A DNA stretch of 64,000 nucleotides from Struthidea cinerea. Its lineage: Eukaryota; Chordata; Aves; Passeriformes; Corcoracidae. A program made the translations under genes and the position numbers. Where the stretch lies: contig VZTI01003801.1 of NCBI GenBank assembly GCA_013397865.1, positions 685,093 through 749,092 on the forward strand, read 5' to 3'. Every line of letters starts with the position of its first letter. Position 1 is the stretch's first letter. The notes under the pieces were generated by a model. The model ran no database searches. It saw only the letters and a list, made by a program, of their open reading frames with translations, and was not told where the DNA came from. Shown in pieces: positions 38,501 through 53,500 of this stretch.

Positions 38501-41500
38501 TGCTAGTCTTGATTAGCTGATCACCCATTTGTTTCAAGTGAAGCTTATTTTCACTGAACAGGTTTATTTCTTCCATGCAGTCCTGATAACCACACACAAA
38601 CATTGCTTTAATTACAGGGCAAAACAAAACAATAATACCAAAACAAAACTATCTGTTTCTTTTCCCACATGTGTGATGTGAAGTCAGGTTTGGCTGAGGT
38701 TTCTACATTAGCATGTAGAACTCTCACTTAAAACAAAAAGAAAACCTCAATGAAGAAGCCCTCTCACAATCTATGAAAAAATAAGCAGCTTAAAGACTTA
38801 CAAGTGCCAGGAGTAAGTATTCCCAAAAATAGCAATTGAATGTTCTAATTTTATCTCATTTTCCTGATTTAATGTAATTTTTCAATGAAGCTACCTCAAA
38901 AGAACCCAAATTCAAGTCTAGGATGGCTTTATTTTCCTGGTATTCTTATCCAGAGGAGATCTGGGATTAGATACTGAGACATTTTAGCCATGGGGAAGAA
39001 CACAGCAGAACAATAATGGTCTTCTTTAAAATCAAACTAATACAGAAGTATTAGAAAGCACCAACTACCATGGGGGAAGGAGCAGAATTAGGTTTTATTT
39101 TTGGTTGTGGTAACTTCTTGTTTGCCTGGCATCCCCATCCTTCAATCTTTTCTTTGCCCTCTGCCTACCAGCTGTGTAGATGATGGAGGTGGTGAGAGTA
39201 ACGAGCTGCTCCCAGGACACCACTCTGAGCAGTGCTGGGTGTTCATGCATGCTCCAAAACCCCAGCTCACACAGATCACACTCCACGACTAAATGCAGTC
39301 AGGTGGCATTTCTGTTCTGCTTTAAGTCTTTCCAAGTCTGAACACCAAGGAGAGCTAATGATAGAAAAGCTCATCTCACAAAAGCCTGTATGTGAAGCCT
39401 TCTTTCCAAGAAGTAAGGAATACATGAGGAATGGTGCCTCTATAATGAGTTATACCTGACTGCAACTGAAGAAAAGTGGCATTACCACTTACCTTCTGCA
39501 GTTTGTCTATCATGTCTTCAATGCTAACATCTGCAGTCTGCAACACTTTGCTTTCCATCTGTACCAGCCAGGAGCACAGCTCCTTATTCTTCTCATTGAA
39601 CACGATCCAGGCATTGAGCCTGTCCTCGATCTCCTGCTTCCGCAGGGACACCTATGGAAAAGCACACACATTAAATTCTAGCAACAGTTTTCTCAGGAAG
39701 GAAACCAGCAATTATGAGCCTTCTAATTTCTACTCTGCATTTGGTCTTATGCCATTCTGCAGGAGCAGTTATCAAGTGTTCCACTCTCCTTTTCAAAGCC
39801 AGCAAGCAGATTATTACCTCTTATTTTGGATAGCAGGGCAAAAAGTTGACTAGCAAATATCAGATTCTCTCCCTCAAAAGAATGAAACTGAGTGACAGCC
39901 TTATAAATAATGTGCTTATATAATTATTTAAATGTTACTCAGTGAAATCCTGAAAATGTCAAACACAGAAGGAATATAAAACATATAATTACTACATACT
40001 GTTTAGTATGGCCCCATATATAATACAAGAGAAATAACACCTAGGCAAGTTATTTTTCTGCCACTCTAAGAAAAACTTTGCATCTAGTGACTGCAATTAT
40101 TCTATCTCCACAAAAGCCTCCCTCTTTTCTTTCCATTTGCCCACCAGTAATTGGAGAAGTTACAAAAAATCAGCATCAAGAATCTATCTTTTCATTGAAA
40201 ACGATGGATTTTTCCCCCCCCCATCAAAAATAACATTTTCCAGGATGGATCAACAAATTGTCTAGACAGGGAAATTAAGGTCTGATACTGCCTGGAAAAG
40301 CAGAGTTATTATCATTGCTCCAAAATCTCAGAAAGAATCAGGGTCACTCTTCTAACTAGCTAACAGCACCTGTCTCTAGCCTAGGGCTCTTAAATATGCA
40401 TTGATTTATTTACCTTGATGGATTCCTGCACTAAGATATATGGGACGAAGGAAGTGAAAAATGGTTCAGGTCTACTGAAGCAAGAGAAACAAGTAACCCC
40501 TCACTCTCACCAATAAACTTTGTCTAAAGACTGTGCATAACATTTTGCTTGTCTTGGCTGTAAATGGCCACTCTAAATATCTCCCCATGGCAGGAGACAT
40601 TCCTTCTTCACATCTCACATGCACTTTATACAGCATTATGACTCCTTGAAATGCCAGTATTGATCCTTCTAGACTAACCTCTAACACTATTTTTGTACCC
40701 CCTAGTGAAGTTTAAGTGTGTAGTGTGGAAATAAGACCAGCTCCTTGCAACACCAGGATCAAAACAGAAGGCACCAAGCCATCTCCCACTATATTGCTTT
40801 TGTTCTTTAAATTCTGACTTGTTTTCAAGGACGGGATGGAGAGATGAGAGTGATTTCTGAATCCTTCATGACAATCTAAGCCAAGAGATGAGGATGAAAG
40901 CACTGTCTTGGGACACGGGGAAACAGTCTCCAAAATTCTTCACAGGAAGAAGTCTGGAGATGACAGGGACCTCAGAAAGTTTCTAAGAGTGTCTCTGCTC
41001 TGGGATACTCCCTTGTACCCTCAGTCTCAGAAGGTGAGAAGGTGAACCCTTCATCCTTCCTTACCCCTTGCAGCATCTCCCACGTGTGGAGATGGGTTTA
41101 CTTGGTCAGTGAAGAACAGACTGTGCTTGTCAGCAAAACAATCGCTAAATCCTGACAGGATTCCGACTCCATTTTTGCCTGCTAAGCACAGGGCAAGGCA
41201 GGATTTTAAGAGCACGAAGCACCTTTTGGCTGGCTAAGCAATACAGGCTGGGGGTAAAAAACAGAAATGACCCAAAAAATCCCAGACAAGCTTCTAGGAA
41301 CATGAACCCTTCAAGCCATTGCTTTGAACACTTTCTCCTCTGCCCAGCTGCCCTGGTACCATCCCCATTTTGCACCCACAGTGTGAGCATCACGTGCATT
41401 CCCAAGGGAGGCTAAAATAACATCAAGGCCCGATGGGATGCTGGCTGGGATGAATGGTTAAATCTGTGACCTACATGAACCTTGCAAAGGCAGCTCTGTA

Positions 41501-44500
41501 AATGCTAATCCCTTGAGTGCATCTGCTCCCTCCGCGTGTCTGCCCCTGCCCAGCTGAGCACAGGCATCTGGCTGCCCCAGGGCCGTGGCCGTGACAGCTG
41601 CAGCCGTGTCCTGCTCTTTCACCTCCCTGCATTTATTCTGCAGACTTTCCTCCACACAATACATCTTGACTCCGATTTGTTATCCAGAACGAAGCAGTCA
41701 TGCCAACAGCAGAGCTGATGAAGTCTGCTTTCCTACCCTGGTTCGAGCATTGGTGTGGGCTCTCCTGAGGCTCATTAGGGCTGTGCAAACATTTCAGGAC
41801 CTCCCTCCACTACAGCACTGAACAGATTCTTCCCACTACAGATTTTGTGTGCCTAACACAGTCACATTACTGTCACCTCTTTCCTCCCTCCAAGACAGAC
41901 TTAACTAAACATTGTTCCCTCAGGAAATTAAAATGGAAATTTTGAATAAAATCTGAACTTAAATTACTACAGGAAATTACTACTTGGATTAACTGTAGTG
42001 GAGCATATATAAAAAACAGCTTAATTTTCAGGGCTATTCAACACAGAGGGGACAGTAGGCTTCAGCAGCTCACCAAAAGAATGAAAAACAACGAAGTTCT
42101 CTCATTTATAGGCTTAACTACAGATTTCCATTAGGAAAATGGTTCAGGCATTTTCATTCAAAAAATAATGGCTCGTATTTCTCAGGAGGGGAGAGGATGT
42201 CTCTGGAATTTTTTTCAGAGTTCAGAAAAAATAACAGAGAAAACACTGGTTGTAGAACAACTGTCCAGTTTAAGGCAAAGAGATGAAATTCTTCTTTCTC
42301 ATTGCAATGCAAGAAAAAATTAACCCAAATAACTATTTCACAACACAGTTTGTGAAATAAGTACAGCTGTTCATTACTCTGACAACATCCCTACCAACAA
42401 CCCTTACCTCTGCCTGTGTAAGGGTTAGAAACAAAACACTAACTGGCTTCAATACTTCTTTATAAACTGTAAAATAAAAGCTATTTACTTGTGAGTAAAG
42501 AGAGGCAAGAGTTTTTGGCCTGCTGGTGTATAGAGCCCCCCAGAGCAACTTAAGAGCCAGTAAACTCTTCCAATCCTGTTAACAGGGCAAAGTAAACACA
42601 CATTCAAACTGCATAATAACCTAATGAATCAAGTCCATGTGACTTTGCTGTAAATGTTCCCCAGCAATTTACATGCAACACTAAATTAAGTGTAATACAG
42701 CAACAAGCCACAAAGAATGTAAATGTTTCACAGCATTTTACTGCTACAAAAAAGACAAATCAGTTCTCAATGTGTTTAAATACTGACAAAAGAGTCAGTA
42801 TTTAAACACATTTAAGTTTTCTTTCTGCTGGCATTTTAACTTCCCTCTTCCTTTGCCTGCTCCATGCCCTCTGGCAATTCCTGTGCTCATCCCTCCCCCC
42901 AGCTCTCCCTCCCTCCCCTCCCTTTGGCAGCCCGGAACAAAGGCACCTATTCCAGTAAACAGCTGCATCTGGGCTCTGTGCAGTTCCACACTGATGTCTC
43001 ACAAAGGGTTTGCAACAAAACCCTCAGCAGCCCGTCCAGGACACAAAGGGCGAGCTCCATCCCGAGTCAGCTGCGCCAGGAGCAGCCCCATTCCCCCCCA
43101 GAACTGCCGAACTGAGCCGGGCCCAGGAGAAACCCCTGTGCTGACTCGCTCCCCCTTCCCTGCCCGGCCCCATGGATGTCATCCTGCTGCAAACCCCCGG
43201 GGAGGTGCAGACTTACCCGCAAGCAGAGCTCTTCCCACTGCCTGTGCAAATGCTCCACTTGCTCCTTGAGCACCATCATGTCCTCGGTGAGGATGAGGTG
43301 CGCCAGCTCCGCCTTCATGGCCTGCAGCTCCTTCATGTCGTGGGCCCAGTCTGCCAGCGACTGCTCCAGCTCCTGCATGGAAACGCACCCGGCACAAGCC
43401 TTGGCACTAAGCTCCTCGGCTTTCCAAACCTGCTCGCTAATCCCCTGCCTGGCCTGTGGGGGAGGAGAGCAGGGAACGTGCAGCCGCCTGTGCCGCGCTC
43501 TCCAGTGGGGCTGGGCTGGCCAGGGTCCCCGGGAGATCACTGGAACCCCACTGGACACCCACCAGAACCCACTGGAACCCACGGCAGAGCCGCAGCTGAT
43601 CTGCTGGTACCATCACTGCATCCCAAAGTGCCGGAACGCAGCCTGGCCCTGCAGCTCCCCATGCTCCAGGACAGCGTTTGGGTTCTCACACCCAGGCTGG
43701 CACATTCCCGCTTCTTCGGGGTTTCCTTCTTTCCTGGTATAATTATTTTGGACAAGTTGCTTTTCACCTGCATTTGCTCCAGTTTCAGGTTATTTTTCTA
43801 AACGCAAAAAGAAATGAAATCAGGTTCCCTTCTCTAATGAATGATTTCATAGGCACTTCCTCAGATTTGTCAGGAACGTGGAGCTTCTAAAACTGCTTGT
43901 TCACAGAAAACAGGCTCTCTTTTCTGCTTTGCTCCCCCAGCTCCCCTTTCTCTTTATTGTAAGTTACACATTTTTCTTAACATTATTAAAATTGTCACCA
44001 AAAAGGCAGAGGTACCACAGCACGCAGCTGGGGAATATGACACTCTACACACAAGGTCCCAGGTCCCATTTTGCAAAAAGGCTGCTGGGAAGGGTCACTG
44101 GTTCATCAAACAAAAAAAAAAACAAAACCTTTTAGAGAGAATCCAGTTTGTCTCATTTTAAAGGGAAAAAAACCTGTGAGTGCTTGTGTCAGAAGTGTGC
44201 TGGGTCTAAACCCTGTGAGGATTTTCACAGGTCTTGGACCCAGCTTCAACACTAGAGGAAAACAACAAACAAACCTGACTCTAAAACTTACCTGAGATCA
44301 CAGTAGTCCTACAGATGTGCACACATGAAGTCATATCTCCTAACAAGGGACAAATCCCTGCATTAACAGACCTATCTATGGAATTTCATGGGACTTTGCT
44401 AGCCTCATATAAGGTCCAGGACTAAAAGAAAAATAGCTTTATTCCATACAGAAGTGAAAAGCAGGGAGAAGAAAGGAGGTCCCTTCTCTCCTATGCCATT

Positions 44501-47500
44501 TTAGTCCTCTATTGTACCATGACAGCTGCTAGCAGCACTTGCACTGGCACTGTCTGACCCTGATGCCTCTACAGCTGAATTTCTCTTGCTGGGATAAGAG
44601 GCAGAAGCTGTGTGCTCCCACCTCACAGATAATTCAGGGCTACAGCAAGGCTGCTGCTGTGGCAAAGGCAGCCAGCACTCAGAAAGAAGATTTCAGACAG
44701 CTGATAATGAGTTCAAAGCCTTGACTTGTTAATAAGCTTATTTGTTCCCACTACATAGGTCAACAATTCACTTCATAAAAGGATGATGAAAGACTGACCA
44801 CTCCAGACAAAATGTCTCCTATCCCTTGGAAATACTTTTCTTGCCATTTAATTTTCATGGTGCACTATGGGCTACAAGGAATTTTGCCACTCCCTTATTC
44901 TTAATTTTCCTTCTCTTTAATTATTCCCAGTTCCTGCAGGTATGTATGGTGCTTTGCAGAATTACAAGGTCTCTTGCCTGAGGAACTCCATGTGCAAAAT
45001 GGATTGGGAAACAAAAAGGGAGATTCAGTCATAGGGATAGCAGCCAACTGAGCTGAGAGAGGGAAGTTATTTCCCTTTTGTTTGAGAAACTACTTATTTT
45101 ATAAATTCAGATTGTAAAGGGAACAGAAGCAGGAAGAAAAAATCCAAACACTACTACTACTACTCATAATCTTCTTGGTCAGCTGGCCTTCGGAGATTGG
45201 CAGCAATCAGGATGGTGTAAAGGAGAGAAATTCAGTGTCACTGAAGAGCAGGTAAGAGGGAAAACTGATTTTACAGGGATGAGGTGTTGTGCAAAGACTA
45301 CATCAATTTAAATACAATATGGCTGTTCATACCTTAATATGTTCCTTGGCTTTGTGGAGCTCTTCATGTTCAACAGGGAGTGGATCTTTTACTTTCTCCT
45401 TTAGCTCTTGCAATCTGCTTTCCAGTTCCTTGGTTTGCTTTTCAAAGCGGTCACAAGTCTGCTCAAGGAGACCCAAGGAAGTATAAAAGGTGAGGACATA
45501 CCAAACCGCATGGATACGTAACAAAATAGCATCTTCAACCCACTGAAGTAGTAAATCATGCTCTGGTTTTTTGAATTTTCTTTTCTGATACATAGTGCCA
45601 CCCACACGGATATGGTGCTTGGCTTAACAGAACTTCAAGCCTCTCCTATTTAAGGCTTTCCTCAGAGAGCATTTCTGCTCATTTTGTTTTCTTCAACCCA
45701 AGAGGCTTTAATCATGGGTTTTGCATCACTGACAGTATTTTAAGACACACCTAATGTGCTACTTAGCCATGAAAGCAAATTCAATGCTCTAAGGAAATAA
45801 ATATTACTGGGCCTTCCGTTTAGATGTTCAACAACATGAGGAGGAACAAATCATGTTAACTCCAAGCTAAATTTTAGCTTCACAGCCCAAAGCAGGAGTG
45901 AGCTCCAGGCCATGGGGAGCATGAGAACAATCAAAGCAGGAACATCCAGTGTTCCAAGAAATGGAAGCCAACTCAATTTGCTTTGGAGAATCAGGGGACC
46001 ACAGTTTTAGCTTCCCCCAAGCCCTGATGACACATGACAGGCACTTCTCTCAGAGTGCTCCCGCAGCGAGCAGCAGCTCAGCCCTGGAGATGGTGGGACA
46101 GGAAAGCTCTTGAGACCCAATCCCAGAGCAGCAGGTGGGGAGGGCATCATCTACCTGTAGGGTGCCACTGAACTGCATCTTCTTCTTCTCCAGCAGGGCC
46201 TGGGTTTTCCCCCAGCACTGCTGTAACTGGCTGAGCTCCTCCTGGAGAGCAGCGCTGGTCTCGGGATCAGAGACCGTGCGTAACTTCTCCCCGACATCGA
46301 TGACCAAGGTGTACATGGCTTGCCACCTCTGAAGGATCACTGCCTTACTCTTGAAAAGAAAAAAAGAAAAAATTAACTTTCAAAGTGGTTCTTAGAAAGT
46401 TACAGAAGTGCTTTACTGGTATTTCACTTGGGAAGATGACTCACAAGATACTGCTTTGTTCACATACATGAAAGAGTAATCAATAGATCTTCTCCTGCTT
46501 TTTTGATTTCAGAAAAATCATATTTTCTCTGATATTTTGATTTATACAACTCTACAATAGCATTTCCCAGACTGAATCTATATGGTAAAATATGGCAGCA
46601 GTCAAAAAAAGATGGAAATTCAGTTGTATGAGTTACTCAGAACAAAAAATACAATCTAAGTTCTGTGAGCAACTCGAGCATCGACATCTTAGACTAATTT
46701 TTTCAGAGACAACAGCTCTGGTAATCATTACATACTCCAAGTGAAGTAAGCCATCAATAATAATTTGCCCATAACAAATTGATCTCTAACACAAGGAGAC
46801 ATAATCAGAGTTTCTTTCTGTAGAACAGCAGCAGGAGGAAAATGGCAATTTGGAGTAGGAGGGAGAAGACTTTTTGGCTTTTCTCCCTAAGAAAAAGCAT
46901 AAGCACTAAGTTGTAAAATCTTCTAAAAATCACCTTTACACAGCAGGTAGAAATAAAGATGAAATAAATAGGGCAAGCACCAAATGGAATAGTGGTCATG
47001 TGTTAATCCATCAACACTAGCTGTGTGGGTACACAATATAAATCTTGGACTGTGAAAATGGCATTCAATAATTCCATTCCAGTGTAAGATCACACTGATT
47101 AAAAAGAAACCAAGTTCACTGCTTGTTTCTACCTTCCTATAAAACAAAGAGGTGCACAGTTAAATGGAAAACCAAAATATCCAAAATTAACAAAGGAAAG
47201 TATTTTTTTCCACTGCATGTAAAATGCAGAACTCACTGTCCTGAAGAACTGCTGACCAGGCCTGTGTATCCTGGAGTGAAGAGACTCCCTTGCAAGTGTT
47301 TTATCCTTTGTTTCTGGCATCTCCTGCCCATCCCTGCACACACAGGATCTACATGGCCTGTCTTGCCACCTAAGTACCTTCCTCCAGGCAAACTAAAAGG
47401 CCTGAATTCAGCAGTCATGTCAGTAAGATGCACACAGACCTAGGAGTTACCTGGGTGTCTGTCTCACCTTTTGGCACCCTGAATTTCCATTTTCATATCC

Positions 47501-50500
47501 GTAAGATTTTTAAAGCATGCAAGGCTACTAAATGGCCATGCTGATCAAGCAATTTTTGAGTAAAATGAGACTTTTGCAATGTCACCATTTTCTTATCTGT
47601 GCTTGGCTTTAAGAAAAAAGTGTCAGCAACCATTTTTTCCCCAAGAAAGTGTGTAATTTTAAAGCTTTTTACCTTACTGGACAGAAGCTGTTTCAGTCTG
47701 AGAGAAAAACCCCCACATATTTTATATTTATGAGAAATAAACACTGTACCTTGAAATCGTGAATTACATTTCTAAGCTGGTAAAGGCTGTAACAGTCCTG
47801 GCTCTTCACAGCTGCGAGGAAGCTGTTTGTGTCATCCAGGAATCTGTTGAGGCTCTGCAGGGAACTCCTGAAAAGCTGCCACTGGCTCACGAGTCCATCG
47901 ATGTCTTTCTTCCTCTGCTGAACCATCCGGATAACATTCTGCCACTGCTCTTTCAGCAACGTGAGCTTGGAAATAAACTCTGTCCTGAAAATTACAAGGG
48001 CTGAGTGTTAATTTATTTTGATCTCAAGGCTGCATATTACAGTAATTGTGATGGCTCTCCATTTGCAAAGTTGTTTTCCAATTATAATACCCAACAATGC
48101 AAGGAAGCTCTTCGCAGCTGTAAGCTCAGCCCTGCTCTCTGTATTCTATCTTTTAAGCAATCCAAACAACATTTTACGTGATACAAAAAAGGGTGAGGCA
48201 AGTCAATCTTGCAGCTGTGGCACAGTACAGCAATCAGACACAATATGCACTAAACACTTCTCTGAAGAACAAAAAGGTCAATGCAAGTGAGACAAGGTCG
48301 CTGATTACGCTGCAAAATTGATCTGCACAATGGAAAACTGTGTATTTATTGAACCCATTTAAGCAGTTATTTTGTCCTCACCTACAACACGGTCAGATGA
48401 TCCAGCAGATCTGGCTAGTTGATTAAGGCAAACCCATTTATCAATTCGGCTTCTCTCTTATAGAAACTCCTGCCTTTGTGGGGGTAGTTCCAACACAAAA
48501 ATCCAGCAGCTCAGCTTAGTTTAGCCCTACCTTCCCTGGCAGTTTTAAGCCAAGCTATGGATTTCATACTGGCATGTCTGAGGGGAGCACACACACTGTC
48601 CTGCCAAGCCTCTGGAAGCAGCAAGCTCTGGCAGGGAGTGGAATGTGTTCACTCCAAACACCTGAGGCAGCTGAACCTCTGCTCACAAACATTTCTTGCT
48701 GTTTCTCATGCTACATTGATGAAGAGAAAAGTGTAAGATCATACTGATAAAAAACAGGTTTAGGTACCATATGTTTTGGGTTTCATGGCCAGTAACTCAA
48801 TGCCCTGCCACGTGTGCCAGGGGCAATGTGGAGAGTCCACACCTCTGCACTCTGAGAAGCAGAGAGGTCCAGGCAGAGCGAAAGGATCCTTCATAGGCAG
48901 CATCCTCATTATGCTCTGTGGGAAGGCAGCTTCTCAACCACAGGTACACAACAAAAGACTCCTGGTCAGGAGCAATTATTTTTGTTTTCAGCCCAGCCAG
49001 TTACTATCCCAAATGCAGTCTGGCCAGGGCCCCTGTGTTTCTCTCTCACTACACCTCCTCATGCTTTCGCAAAATATGGCAGGTGGTCATTTAAAGAGTG
49101 AACCCAGCCAAGAATTCGGGTTTATGTCCTCAGAAGAGCAAAGATTCAACACTGACTCCAAGGAAGACAACATATTCACTGAACTACCAAGATTTTAAGG
49201 AGCAAATCAAATAAAATACCTTTTCTCTGCTTCTCCCGATTCCAAGGAGAGTAGAACTTTTTCTATGATAGAATTAAATGTCTGCTGATTTATGGAAATC
49301 TCAGTCTGCAGCATCTGAAAATAACCAAGAGAACAAGTTTTAACTATTCAGTGAACAACTTTTGGTGATGAAAGCTGCTTCTCTTCCTCTAGAGTCACAG
49401 CATTTATTTAATTGTAAATGCTGAAAACTCTATTATTTTCAACTGCTATGTCAAATGCACCCTAGGAATCCACACTTTTTGAATACCAGAAGGAATTTGC
49501 ACATATGTGATAGCAGAACCCACCATGAGCTGGATGATACAGATCTGAAACCTAAAGTTTCTTGACTCATTAATGAGAAATTCAATCTAGACAGGAGTCT
49601 TTAGAAAACACATAAAAAGGCCACATCTAAGGGTGAATTTACTCTTTATCACAATGAGCAAAAGTTCATTCTATATGCTACTTCATTACAATGAATGAAT
49701 TGATTTGGAGAGGTCTAAGTAAAAAGAAAAGAACTTTCTGTGGGCCCTAATGAACATCACTAACATGCAGAGACCAAACACCCTGTGGGAATAGCCTCAG
49801 TACTTTGGGTAGTGTGAAGCTGTGGTTCATGGAACGAAGTTCACCTCAACAACTCATGATGTTTTAGCATTTACCAAATAATTTTTCTTTTCTGTGTTTT
49901 GGTTATTTTTCCATTGCTAGCGTGCACTGTACCACCTCCTCTGAACGAATGTGAAGCACTGTCTCTTTAAACCAAACATCAAGTGTTTGGGAAAATGCCA
50001 GCAAAGACAAATTTCCACCAAAATCTAGTAACTGGTCAAACCAGAAATACGCTGTGAAAACACTATTTTAAATGCAATTCTTCCAAAAACTATTAAGATT
50101 GCTGCCAGGTCTCCAGCAAACTATCCAGTTACTTGCCACAGGCTCCAGTGCTCTGTGACAGGCAGACAAATACACCTCAGGGCTGGAGAAATTCAGGACT
50201 ACCATGACACAACACATGAAGATGTGCTCCTAAAAGTCTGATCCCTGAAAAAAGGGATCTATCCATTTTGGAAAAGGATTTTCATGTTTCAGAGTTTTTC
50301 TCTTAATAGGCGTTTCAAGAGTGAAATGCTCTGTAAAATCCTGCCCAGATCTAACTTCAAAATGCACAGCATTTTCTAGTGATTTCCCCCATCTTCATCA
50401 TTCAAGATGCTGCTTCCATTTTTAGAGTTAGCTTTACCTCATATACTCTCTGTTGCTCTTGCAGTTCTTCAAATCGTCCTGGAATATCTGTTTTTAAGGC

Positions 50501-53500
50501 TTCTTTCATTTTTTCTAGGAATTTCATCCACTTCTCACATTTCTGAAAGAATTTCTCCTCATCATTTTGACTTCCCTCAAGCATACTGTAAAACAAAACA
50601 AATAACCAGAAACTGTTGTGATGATTGTTTTTCTGGGTATGTTTACAGATGGTCTAATGTGGTGGTTAATAACATTGACATAGTGGGGGTTTCACTTGGC
50701 ACTTTGCTTCCTTCTTTCCCTATGAACACCCAGGTTTTTGCTTCAAGTGGCTTGGAATACAAATAGCCACTTCAAAAATCAAGTAAACTGAAAGGGCAGA
50801 ATTCCACCTGGCAAGCCCCTGAGAAAGCTGAGAACAGATTGCAAGAGTTCCAATACTTTAACTTGGTTTTCAATTTTCTCACAGAAAAGGAAATTGTTAC
50901 TAGTGATTTTTTTTTTGTTTGCCTTTCAGACCTGCAACATTCCAGAGCAGCTGCTGTTTTCTGACTCCACTGCCGAGTCAGGTTCTGCATTTTCTTCATG
51001 GTGAAGTCACTGAGTGGCAGCTTTATGCTTGCTTCATTCAAACTCTCTATGCTTGGAGAAAGTGCAGCAAGCTCCAGTGTCTGATTCTGGAAGTAAAGAA
51101 AAAATAAATTACTGCAAAAAAATACTGCCTTTCTTTCATGTCAAAGAAATATAGAAGCTTTTTCTCCAAAATGCTAACATGAAAAACCCCAACATTCCTG
51201 TGTAAACTTCAAAAAACACTGGAAACAAAAAAGTTGTCATTCTTTTACACAAGGCTCACTTTTCCAACAGTACTGAACAGATACTCCAGATTTACTGGTA
51301 CTTCCAGATTGACTTTGTACCCTGCATTGAGGGAAACAGGGTAGCTCCAGAGCAAAGCTGGGGAAAAAGATCTCCCATCAACCCCAAATCTGGGTGATTT
51401 TCCTCCCTTCCATGCAGGCATTTGGCCTGCAATGCAGATCTAGAGTTTCTAAACTTTTAAATCATTGTTTTTTGTGTTTTGGCTGAATTATAGTTACTCT
51501 GATGGAAGTGCTGCAAGTGTGACATTCAGGACACAAAGAGCATCTTGTAGTGGGCAAGAGCTGAGTAGTGTCTTTCTGGATTTGGGAATGCAAACATACC
51601 ATGAGCAATTCTGAGTTGTCGCCTTCCTCTAGACAGAGACTATCAAAGGTGTCTGTGCAGTTCTTGACACAACCCTCCAGTGTTTCAAGGCAGTTGTTGA
51701 AATCCTCCAGTTGTAAAAGATTGAACTGGGGTGAATATTGAAAATTTATGTTAATTAATATTTAGTACACTTATTCAGTATACGAAAAGGAGCAACAGGC
51801 AGTATTGTCAGGAAAACAAGCAGATGTTAAACCTAAATTCTAATGTATTTATAACTCTCTATTGAACTTTTTTCCAATTTTCAACTGGACAAGGGGAAAA
51901 TTTAACCCAAAGCAGAGAGCAAGAAACAGAATCTCAGAATCCTGAGACAACTGCCTGAAAGGAACAGGGGTTTGCAATACCTTTTGTGGCTTTGTGCCGT
52001 TTAACTTATTGTGAAATTGGGAGGTCAAAACTCAGCTTATCAAAGGGGAAAAACTTGTGAAAATGAGCCTCCTTTGAGGTACACACAAGGCCTGCTCCCA
52101 TGTTCCTGCACAACCAAAGCTGTGCAGCTTACATGAGCTCTGTGGAGAAATCAGCAGGGCTGGAATTCAACTTTCCTTTAGCAGAACAGCACTGGGAAAG
52201 CTTTTTCTTTCTTTCCAGAATTGAACTCCCCATCTCTGAGAGCACTTACACAACAGTTTTACAAGGGATGAATGGTAAAACTGGCGTGTGGAGAGAGATT
52301 GCTGTGGTAATACTACAGAGTTACACCAGAGAAAATGACTACCCAGAAATGCATTTTTTCATGCAGTGTGAAGTTCACAGGGAATATGAGAAACCTGTTA
52401 TCTTCACAAAGATTTCTGGCTTCCAGCCATTAACTCTGCTGGTGGGTGGAGTCATAAATAGAGCTGGCTTCAGATTTCTTGATGAATTTGGTTTACTTTA
52501 AAACAGAACAATTCATTGAAACCAGACTTTTTCCATAGGAACAAACTAATTCTACGCCAGTAAATGTCCAGCAGTACATTTGCTTGGAAGTTTTCTCAGG
52601 AATACCTGTGCAGAGAAGTCAATCTTGCACTCCTCTGAGCAGGGCTCCTGGATCCAGGTCTCTCCCCACTTTGCCTGAACAGGAGTGTGAATCTGGTCCT
52701 CAGAATTACATCAAATGGCCACAGTTTTCTGTTTGGTTTTAGGTTCACTAATGAACTCTTACCGAGGAAAACTGAAACCCAGATGTTTTGTTCAAGGCAG
52801 AGCTGAGAAAGTTTACAACTTACTTCAGTGTTGAAAAAATATAAATACTTTTCCTAGTCTTTAAATATCTGAGGGTCCTGGGGATAACAGGCCCACCTAC
52901 AAAGGCTGTTAGAGCAACACAAGCAGGTCAGGGTGAAATCCTTCACCTGTCCCTCTGGTTTCATGTACTGTTTCTTTATATAGTTGATCATCCTGCTGAG
53001 TTTAATTGACATTTCAATTCAAGAACTATACTGCTCTAATGAACAATGTGGCTCACACAGGGCTCTAGTGAAGAAGTTACCCCACACTGACAGCTAATTT
53101 AATATTAAAAAAAAAAATACCTGAAGTTCATCCAACTTCCTCTGCAACATCTTTTCCAAATAGGTTGCTCTCTGGAATGGCTGCAGCTTCTCCATCAGAA
53201 TGGCTTCAGCAGCTGTCCCAGCCTGCTGTTTTATCCTGTCAGCCTGCAAATAAATCTGGGTTCGGCATCCTGCTACGTTTTGAAGGCCATGCTGTAAATT
53301 CTGACAAGAGAAGGGGAAAGGAAAAAAAAGTCAGTAAATGAATCAGATCATCATTCATGTGCCACTTTCATTTAGTACCTTTTGTTGCTGTAACTAAACT
53401 CTTTTTGTTGATCCCATCTGGGAGCCAAACTCGGCTATGGTGAAAGCTTCAGTCTTTTACTTGGAGGATAATGGGAACTGCATCCATTGAGTGCAGTGCT